A DNA stretch of 25,446 nucleotides from Isoetes engelmannii (lineage: Eukaryota > Streptophyta > Lycopodiopsida > Isoetales > Isoetaceae), in assembly GCA_011763485.2 (NCBI GenBank), contig JAANSK020158893.1:1-25446 (forward strand), in the 5' to 3' direction. Shown in pieces: positions 1 through 8,300 of this stretch. Every line of letters starts with the position of its first letter. Position 1 is the first letter of the stretch. Below the pieces are notes generated by a model. It worked only from the letters and a program-made list of their open reading frames with translations, did no database searches and was not told the DNA's origin. The position numbers were made by a program, and so were the translations under genes.

Positions 1-480
1 GTAATTGAGATGGTACACTCAGGACCTAATCACCATTGGCATGGCCGGCCTGGCCACATTCTGCTTTTGGCTATGTAAATTTTGTGGAGAACAACTATTC
101 GAAACAGATAGACTTGAACTTTGTTGTAATAAGGCAATACCATCCAGAATACTGAAGTTGTGTGGTGAGAAAGGTATTAGTACCTTATCTAGCACTAAAT
201 AACCTATTCTACTTGACTGCTTTGGGAGTAACTTTCTACGTTTAGAAACACCATCTCAGCATACGAATGGGGAGGATGTATCATCATGAATTTTTCCTTC
301 GTTCAAAAGAGCATACCACTTAATTTGTATGTGTATGTTGAAAGTTTACGTTATGCAACTGCAGAGACACGAAATATTTTGTTTCAAAGAGTGATGCAGA
401 TTGGATCGATGCTGAATGGTGTAAATTTATCTGTGTGCATCAGATTCAAAGATTGCAGCTAACAGTTCGAAGGAAATACT
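1..480 (+). mobile_element. Possible broken Ty1/copia fossil fragment
   Basis: Near position 30 one frame reads a short WH-x-R-x-GH motif followed by an aliphatic stretch, reminiscent of the GAG-pre-integrase segment of Ty1/copia polyproteins. The rest is too decayed to assign and no long reading frame survives. No LTR or target duplication was seen, and the window edge cuts the left side. The call rests on one motif, so it could equally be unrelated intergenic DNA. If real it is an old, heavily broken piece. Confidence 0.22.
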
Positions 481-1053
481 TTGAAGGATGAAGAAGTGTT
501 TTTTCTATATATGCAAGCAACACAGTAACTATAGATCCAAGATTGCAGCAATGTGGATTATTGGAAGTGTAGAAGCAATATGTTGATCTGCTTCTCTACG
601 GTATCTTTTTTCTATTTTACTTAATGGCATTTCTAGATAGAATCCCAGTAATGCATATTCTTCATCAACAGAATGGCATATACGAAAGCTATTGCGCAAG
701 GAGGGATTTTTACAGCTAGGAAGGCTATGTGGAGAGGTGGACGTGTAATCTAGGGTGGAGAGGAGTGTTCAAGTTAAATAACATTGAAAGAATTTAGAAA
801 AATGAGAATCCAAGATTTTGCTGAGAAGGGCAACTAATCAACAATGAACAGTTTTACCTGCATTGTTGGTACATGTGAAAGGGCCATATTCTACAATAGT
901 TGTGTGCATGTGTTTCGTGAACGGACATGCTTCATAGCTTCATAAGCATAAAAAATCAATGATATTCATAGTGTTGCTACGATTAGCCAAACTTATTTAC
1001 ATAGCTAGGGTTCGAGTCCAATATTATCTCGTAGTGTGGAAGGGAAGTATTGA
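481..1053. other. Intergenic stretch, no gene seen
   Basis: AT-rich sequence with no supported coding region on either strand. The only small feature is an exact match to the RNA polymerase III B-box consensus (GGTTCGAGTCC) at 1009-1019. No convincing A box lies 30-60 nt upstream and there is no tRNA fold, so it is not called as a tRNA or SINE. Confidence 0.5.
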
Positions 1054-1227
1054 ATGCATCCTGGTTGTGGCAGGTCAATCGGGAATAGGCGCGATCAGTT
1101 GACCTACCGTAGTCAAAATGCATGAGCTATTTCTCTTCCAATGCATTTTGGTTGTGGCAGGTCAATAGGGAATAGGCGCGATCAGTTGACCTGCCACAGT
1201 CAAAATGCATGAGCTATTTCTCTTCCA
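1054..1227. repeat. 87-bp tandem duplication; each unit is a hairpin
   Basis: Two head-to-tail units of exactly 87 bp (1054-1140 and 1141-1227) differ at about six positions, nearly all transitions. Each unit holds an inverted repeat. In unit 2 the arms are 1141-1165 and 1186-1210, pairing at 23 of 25 positions around a 20-nt loop that contains GGCGCG. In unit 1 the same arms (1054-1078 and 1099-1123) pair at about 18 of 25. The arms begin and end in the self-complementary ATGCAT. This could be a duplicated small fold-back element or a local palindrome copied once. No known family is recognised. Confidence 0.85.
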
Positions 1228-2269
1228 CGACGTCAAGCAAAGAACCATGGTACTTGTTGCAAGAAAATTATTTAAAAAAACATAGTGCAATCGAAGGAGC
1301 TCGCTCATCGGATGCAAGAATGCTTGCTTGATTTTCATTCTTGAATAGAATGATTGCCACAGCGCAATAAAAGATTGGCTGAAATGCAAGAATGCATAGC
1401 CACTTTGCTGGACGTAGATGGCATGATTAAAGTTTTATGGATTGTTTCTTATGTCCATTTTAGTAGCACAATAAGACTGTTGTGAAAATGCACTTTCACA
1501 TTTATAAAGGATAGCATTACATTAAACAAATGAAGTATCTTAAATAATGTCTACTTTCATTCCTCAAACACTACCAATTTTTTCGTACATTATATGATGA
1601 TGATGTTGCGGGAACAATATCAAAACAAGATCAACAATTATAAAAATGTGCAAATATTAAGTTACCATTACCATATCTAAAGCTATACATCGCTCGTGGA
1701 CCCTTCTAGGGCAGTAATTGACCACACAAAATTATGGATATTGCAATCTCTGTCCATCATCCATAGCTATCTCCTTACATTGGAATTCATTAATGTCTGC
1801 ACGGAGATACATACATCATATAGATGCATGAAAGCTTAAGATAATGGATTGGTTCCTAGGCGTATAGAGAGAACTGTTTGAATCTTACAAATGCACATGA
1901 AAATACAATAGCTAAGAAAATAAGTCGTTTAGTAAGAGTTGTCCTTTTAAGATAATTCGAATAAAATGTAGGAGGCATTATTGGATAGTGTATTTCTTTT
2001 TATCATTGCGAAAAAAGGACAACGTGCCACATTGCATTTCTCACAATGACCCATGTACTTAACCATTGTTATTGCTCAAAATACACATGTAATGAAATTT
2101 ACTGTATGTTTCAAATAGTAACTGTGTGCTTGGTCTATGCCCCCATTATCTTTCCATCCGTTCATGATGAAGAAAGCCACCTTTAATCTACTGACCACCA
2201 TGGATTCAATTTGAACACAACCACAACTTTTCTTTTCCTCATTCCTACTAACCTTTAATCCCATCCTAG
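1228..2269. other. Intergenic stretch, no gene seen
   Basis: No reading frame here looks like a protein and no structured repeat was seen by eye. The sequence is AT-rich and ordinary for plant intergenic DNA. Unrecognised old repeats cannot be excluded. Confidence 0.45.
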
Positions 2270-2466
2270 TTTGCTTCTTCTTTCTCAGTTCTTCTTTGCT
2301 TTTCCTATCCTACCTTTTCCCCAACCCTGTGTTTTTGCTAGTTTTCTATTTTTGTCCCCTTTCTGTTTTCTCTTTATCAATTTTCCCTCTTTCCTATTAC
2401 CTTTTTCCTCCCCCCTTATTTTTTTCTCCTTTTTGCCATTCTTCCTTTCCCCATTCCAAACCTTTT
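2270..2466 (+). repeat. Long polypyrimidine tract upstream of NRPA1
   Basis: About 200 bp of the plus strand are almost pure C and T, with only scattered purines. Two overlapping reading frames here encode low-complexity F/L/P/S peptides and are products of composition. The tract ends about 700 bp before the NRPA1 start codon. Pyrimidine-rich stretches are common in plant promoters and can exclude nucleosomes, but a role here is inference only. Confidence 0.75.
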
Positions 2467-2649
2467 GGCCGTGAATTAAAGCAAGCGAATCTCGACCATT
2501 AGATCAAAGCATCTACACCGTCTAAAAATTAAGTCTCGGCAGTCCAATTGGATGGCCAATCTCATCCATCCAATCTAGGGTTTCATGCATGACATACATG
2601 CATACTTGTATATACTTATGCTATACATTATAATAAGAAAGAAGATAAT
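2467..2649. promoter_or_regulatory. NRPA1 upstream region with a telo-box-like motif
   Basis: This stretch sits between the pyrimidine tract and the MITE. It contains a CTAGGGTTT motif near 2574-2582, a telo-box-like sequence on the minus strand, after several CCAATC/CCATCC-type direct motifs at 2545-2575. No coding potential is seen. It may be part of the original promoter, pushed upstream when the MITE inserted. That is inference from position. Confidence 0.3.
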
Positions 2650-3060
2650 AGTTTCTTAAGAAAAATTGCAAAAATACCCCTATTTTAGGGGCATTTTTGG
2701 CAAAATGACTATAACCTTTTTTTTGATGAGAATGTGCCCTTCAGGTGAGTTATAAAGGAGGATGATATCTTCCCATCAAAGCTAAAATCACTTGAATTGG
2801 AGTTTGAAATCACAAGCTATGTTAAATCTTAGATACAAATAAATCATAATTATAACTTAAGATTCTGGACTCCGATTCAGATGGTTTTAGATTTAATGGG
2901 AAGATATCATCCTCATCTATAATCCGTCTGAAGGGCACATTCTTATTTGAATCATCATAAGAATGTTACGGCCATTTTACTAAAAGTACCCATAAAACAA
3001 GGGTATTTTCGCAATTTTGCAAAAAATTAGGGCATTCTTATAAAATTTTCCCAGTTTCTT
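2650..3060. mobile_element. Fold-back MITE, Mutator-like or hAT-like
   Basis: Left arm 2658-2803 and right arm 2869-3052 are long imperfect inverted repeats sharing blocks such as GATGATATCTTCCCAT and GAATGTGCCCTTCAG, around a spacer of about 65 bp. The element is flanked by an exact 8-bp direct repeat, AGTTTCTT, at 2650-2657 and 3053-3060, the expected target-site duplication. The right terminus read inward starts GGGAAAATT and later reaches GCGAAAATACCC. The left starts AAGAAAAATT then GCAAAAATACCC, so the right arm carries about 30 bp that the left lacks. Such GGGAAAATT/GCAAAAATACCC ends are typical of plant Mutator-like MITEs, which usually give 9-bp duplications; 8 bp is more usual for hAT. 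No transposase is encoded. It lies 114 bp before the NRPA1 ATG, inside the promoter. Confidence 0.85.
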
Positions 3061-3071
3061 TTCCAGTTTTC

Positions 3072-3158
3072 CTAAACCCTTTTCTTAATAAGAAGATAAT
3101 GGTTCCTTTTTCCAGTTGGCATATAATAAGCTTTCCTAAACCCTTTCTTAGGGTTTAG
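3072..3158 (+). promoter_or_regulatory. NRPA1 proximal promoter with three telo boxes
   Basis: CTAAACCCT occurs at 3072-3080 and again at 3136-3144. After a 5-nt spacer the exact complement AGGGTTTAG follows at 3150-3158, so the last two form a perfect 9-bp inverted repeat. Telo boxes (AAACCCT) are established promoter motifs of plant ribosomal-protein and ribosome-biogenesis genes, which suits an RNA polymerase I subunit. A TATA-like TATAATAA at 3122-3129 lies about 45 nt before the ATG, which would put the transcription start around 3150, on top of the paired boxes. The start site itself is inferred. Confidence 0.6.
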
Positions 3159-3173
3159 TCGATCGGAGCAGCA

Positions 3174-5348
3174 ATGGTGACGGAGGTAAGCTCATAGATT
3201 CTAGAGTTTGTAGGTTGACAAGTAATTTGAACATCGCGTATGAGTGTCAATATGTAGGTACTCACTCAAGAGATTAGCTCCGTCAGTTTTGCTTTCTATA
3301 CACCCGATGAAATCAAAAGACTGGCAGTGAAGAAGATTACCAGCCCCATTTTGTTGGACAATGGTAATAACCCTATACCTGATGGCCCTTACGATCCGGC
3401 ATTGGGTCCGTTGGATCAATATACACCGTGAGTATTTTAATTGCAATTACCTTAGATCTTTCCTGCATGAGTTAGTATTCACTATGGATTTGCAGGTGTG
3501 CAACATGTCATGAGAAGTCTTCAAATTGCTCGGGACATTTTGGTTATATTGAGCTTGCAATGCCCGTCTACAACCCGTTGATATTCGACGTACTTCTCAA
3601 GATTTTAAAGTGCACTTGTTTATACTGTCATCGTTTTAAATACAACAGGGAGAAGGTACGGCATTTTACTGTGTTGTATAATACTTAGTTTGGAAGATGA
3701 AATGGTTATAGTTCCATGAGCTATGCAGAAACTTCATTTGGGAGAAAGTTATCTAAACTTACAATGTGGTTGGGCTAATATAACACAGCTTTTTTCCTCA
3801 TATCTTATTGGTGGAAATTTCTATCCCAAAGCACTGAAAATTTGGATATTGGTTAGAAAACCAAGACCATAAGACGCGTAACACAGCCTATTAGTTTAGT
3901 CACCTCAATAACAAGGTTCCAAGATCTGAATGTTGAAGATTATAGTACTTTGAAAATTGTTATCTTACTTGTAAAGGACTATGGAATGCGGATGCATGGG
4001 AGCGGACTTTACCATTGACCTTTAACATTATTGGAAACTTTTTAGTAAAAACCAATATTTTTCTTGAATTAACACTGTCAGGACCATGTTTTACGATTAT
4101 GAAGCGCCTAAGTAGTTGATTGACAGTAAAAGGCTGTTTGGATTGAAAGATGTCGTTCCCCTTGTTATGATAGAAAAGTAAATGCATGAAACCCATACAA
4201 ACGTTGAAAGTTATAAAGACCTGGCTGTGCCTTTTAAACCATTGATTTTTTTTATTTGCCATAAGCAGATGTGATCTGGTGTAGTCACATTTTACTTTAT
4301 GTCTACATGTTAGAGTAGGTGTCTTCTTATCTCGAGTGAGTTGTAGGTTTTCTTTTTGTGTTCAATATTGGCTTCCGTTAACCCTGAAAATTCCAAGTCA
4401 GGAAGAATCCAGTATGATATGGATCTTTCATGCAATGGAACTCATATCATCGCAGTTGGCATTTTGAGCATCCTTGGAGGTGGGCCAGAGTTCATCATGC
4501 ACCTTGTTCTTGAACTCATGGCTTGGGCATTTTCTCTTGGTGCTTTGTTTTCCAGCAATTTAGCTTTAGGCTTGATTAGCCTCTCAATGAGTTACCCATT
4601 TTTGAATTTCCAAGGCATGCTTTCATGTCTATATTGGAGTCCTTTGTTAACAGCATTGCCATCTTAAACTTTTATACTTTCAGATGTGAGAGATGTGCTA
4701 GTCCTGCTTCTTTTAGTCGTTAGCAACCATAGAACACTAGAGTATGAGCTTAGGACCTGTTGAGACATCCTTTCTGGGTGGTTGAAAATATACCCTTTTT
4801 TCTTAAGTGCATGTCTAATTTTTCAGATTACGGAGATATGCGAAAGTTATATGCATGTGAAAAGTGGCATTCTATATCCGTGCTCTCCTCCAATTTTAGA
4901 AAAAGAAGGGATGCCATCTGATCCTGCAACCGATACTGCATTGCAACATCATGGTGCAACATCCAGGCAATTTTACGCAGCTCGAGAAATTGTAAAGAAC
5001 TTCTACAAGAATGTAGGCAGAAAGTGTGAGTCATGCAGTGCCCTTGTAAATACTATTTCAGCTGATCCTTCTGGAAAGTTGTTTCAGGTACTTCCCTTTT
5101 CTATGTAATTCTGTTTTGATGAAAAGCCATGGAACTGTGCTCATTCTGGCACGGATTCTCACGCAAAGGTTTACAGACAATAGTAGGTTCTATAGAGTTA
5201 ACCTTTTTTGTTTCAGCATCCTCTAAGCAGCACACATCAAACGGCCAACTTGACAAAGGGGATCAGGTTACGTGTACCAACAATTTTAGGCTCAGTTGGA
5301 GAACTTGATGCTATGTTCAAGGAGAAAAGATTTTTGCGACCAACTGAG
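3174..5348 (+). CDS. NRPA1: NRPA1 exons 1-5: N-terminal clamp and zinc sites
   Basis: These exons encode residues 1-245. Exon 1 gives only four residues (MVTE) and ends GAG|GTAAGC. Exon 2 starts after TAG at 3257. Exon 3 carries the clamp zinc site C62-x2-C65-x6-C72-x2-H75 followed by a second pair, C102-x2-C105. Exon 4 completes that second site with C181-x2-C184. The start of exon 4 aligns with the segment that follows CxxCH in other Pol I subunits, so no small exon appears to be missing in the 1,171-nt intron 3. Introns 1 and 2 are only 72 and 68 nt. All junctions are canonical. Exon 5 ends at ACTGAG|GTAAAT, before the huge intron 5. Confidence 0.9.
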
Positions 5349-8300
5349 GTAAATGGTATTGTTACTTCTTTGCACACGTTCATGGACATGCGTGTAGGAA
5401 AATAATTTGAAAACAATAATCTTTTGAGATCACCTTTTGTTGTTGTCTCATATTAGCATGAACTGTTCAATTCCTTATTTTATGCGTCTTGTTTGAAAAT
5501 TTGATCCTTCCATCTATGTCTGCATACAAGTTATAATCTTTGTCTTCACCACTATGATGGTGCTGGTGCTCTGTATCACTGCTAGTCAGCTCAGAGTCTC
5601 ATCGTATCAGCTTGAGATTGAGGCTGGTCGGGAAACTAGACCTAGAATGCCCTTCGGAGGTAATTGACACGGGGTAAAATGTCATTTTCCAATTTCCAGT
5701 GTATAAATACAGGGCAGGTGCCTTTGCCTCTTCCAAGAACCTACCTTACTTCCAAAACTCATTAAACATGAGGACCAGAAATGTATCGTTGTAGTCCTTC
5801 ATCAAGGTTTGCTGGTTTGCAGCAACAGCTAACATGTTCAATTATTTGGACTTCTCATAGGATAAACTTTTCCTATTCAATATAATTTGGCAGCGCCCAA
5901 TGTGAGCCTGACCAGGCGGCAGGTGAACCAACTTATACACCATGCTGTAAAACATCTTTTTGTGTGCAGAATTATTGTTCAAAAGGATATTACAAGGGGA
6001 ATTTTCTAGATGACGGCTTCATTTTTGGCCTGGTTATCTTGATTTTAACCTCCCAAATAAGGTAATGTTCTTGATGGCTCAGCTGGAAATTGAGGTGGGT
6101 CGTGCTCTACGTATTGGCTGGAAAGATAGGAAGTGCACCTTGTTTATTTTTATATGGTGGAGTCTGAGGAACATTTCACAACAAAGAGAACGGATAGACA
6201 GCCTCCGAACAGATTCTCAAGTTGTTCCACAAAGCTTCATCTTTTCACTACCGTTGTTAGGCCAGCTGGTTTCGCCTGATGTGGGGAACGGACAGCCAAA
6301 TAATGGTCTTAAATAGAGAGGCTTCAAATATATTTTTTGTCTAAAATGATTATGAGCAAAGCATTGGTGCATCATGCTAGCAGAATTTCAGCCACTAGTT
6401 TGCAACCGGATGCACCATTCAATGAAGATGGTTCCATCCAGCGCTCATGGTATTTGAATATTTATCTAGCACATAAAGTCAGACATGATATTGGTCAGAT
6501 CAGGGTCCTTATCTCATCACCTTGAGATTTAGGCTGGTCGTGCGACTAGACCTAAGGTCGAATGGATGGAAGAGGATCTGCAGATTGTGTCATTTGAATG
6601 TAATTGAGTATGAGAAGCACTATTTTGACATGCGCAGTATATTATGAAATACGGGGCAGGTTCCAATGTCTGTTTCGGGAACCTTTGAGGTCTAGAAATT
6701 GTTCCTTCACCAAATGACTGATTGTAGAAGAAATATGCTAAAGAAACATGCTGGGGAAAGGACTGGACACCTGCGTCCCCCACACAAAGGCAGATCACTC
6801 TTTATTTTAATATTTTAGTGTTATTATTAATATTATTAATTTATTATTACTATTAGTTTTAGTGTCTTGGAGGCTTTTGCAGATCCTTGATTCTGTCATA
6901 TGGATTTTTCTTTCCTTCCATCTAATTCTATCCCAAAAGGGTCAAGAAGAATAAAAAGGGCAGCAAAGAAAATCCGTGAGCAGTCCTAAAAGAGAAAACA
7001 AGACTTGCATAACCTCGTACTTTGAGCAATGGATAGGAAAAGGACACAAGTTCCTAGGAATTTCTGTTAAAATTTTAATTGATGTTTTTAAAGATAGATT
7101 ATGTTAGCGTCTTGGAGGGTAAATGCATCTCTTATAGAAGGGATACCATATGCATGGTCGGGCAGCAGAGTGGTACCAATATTCAAAGCTGGGGATCAGA
7201 CAAACCCATCCCACTACAGAATGATCATGGTAGGTAGCTTGTTCTCCAAACTGCTAGCCACCATTATCGAACACAAAATAAGCAAATGGGCTGAGGCAGA
7301 AGGGGTAAGGGCTTGATGGCAAAGGGGTTTCAGACCTGGAAAATCTACAGACCACCTACTCATTTTCAGGGCCGCTACAGAGTTAGTAAAGAAGACGAAA
7401 AAACCACTCCTCTCTATGTTCGTGGATCTAACCAAGGCATTTGACATGGTTAGAAGGGGGGATATTTGGAATAGAATGGTGACCATCCAAGTACCTACCC
7501 AACTAAGAAAAGCGGTAGCACAGCTATACGAGAAACTATGGATGAAATCATCAGGAGGACTCTAGCAAGATAAACAGCAACTTAGGAGTTAGACAGGGAT
7601 GCCCCTTATCTCCAACTCTTTTGGGGATCTTTGTAGATGAACTAGAGACATGGATACAACAACAGAGCGATGGGTGCACTTAGGTGGGAGATAGGAGAAT
7701 ATGTTCTTGCCCTACTGTTATATGCGGATGACATTGTCCTGTTCTCAAGAAGCGAGAAAGGACCCAAGGTCACGTAAACACACATGCAGCATTTTCTGAT
7801 GAAAAACAAATGAAGGTCAATCTTAATAAAACTAGGATTATGGTATATGGCACTAGGCGCTCAATTACAATTTCTATTACGAAAACACTAAGTATGCCCT
7901 CGTTTTGGGTTGCTCGAAGGGCAAACCCTTGGAGAGGTCCTTCATTAGCTGGAAAACTTTTATAGCCGGATTGAAATAGGTACGCAGTAGGGCTGCTTGT
8001 ACACCAAAGCTATAAGTGGCAGTGGAGCAAAGAGCAGACAGCAGGCCTAAAGCCTTATTTGCCGTGCCAAGAAAATGCAGCCGAGCAGAAATCAACAATT
8101 TCGGCTTGAAAAAGATGCTATACCATTCTCTAGTAGCTACAGTGGTGCTCTATGGTTGTGAAATATGGGGTCCTGGGCTCTCTTTGGACACGTGGAAGAA
8201 ACTTGAGAAGGTTCAAAAGAAATTTTTAGTGACAGAACTGGGAGTTAAGCTCCAAACACCTTATGAATTGATGTTGTGCGAAACAGGCTTTCTGCCAATT

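Noticed and set aside
1009-1019. Exact Pol III B-box consensus
   Set aside because: No A box at a suitable distance and no tRNA cloverleaf. An 11-base match alone is not enough.
2271-2502. Two overlapping open frames rich in F, L, P and S
   Set aside because: They are products of the pyrimidine tract. They have no start context, no domain, and both frames are equally open.
3960-4262. 100-codon minus-strand open frame in intron 3
   Set aside because: No recognisable motif. It lies inside a host intron and ends at chance stops.
4356-4667. 103-codon plus-strand open frame in intron 3
   Set aside because: It does not resemble any part of Pol I subunits, and exon 3 to exon 4 already joins in frame without it.
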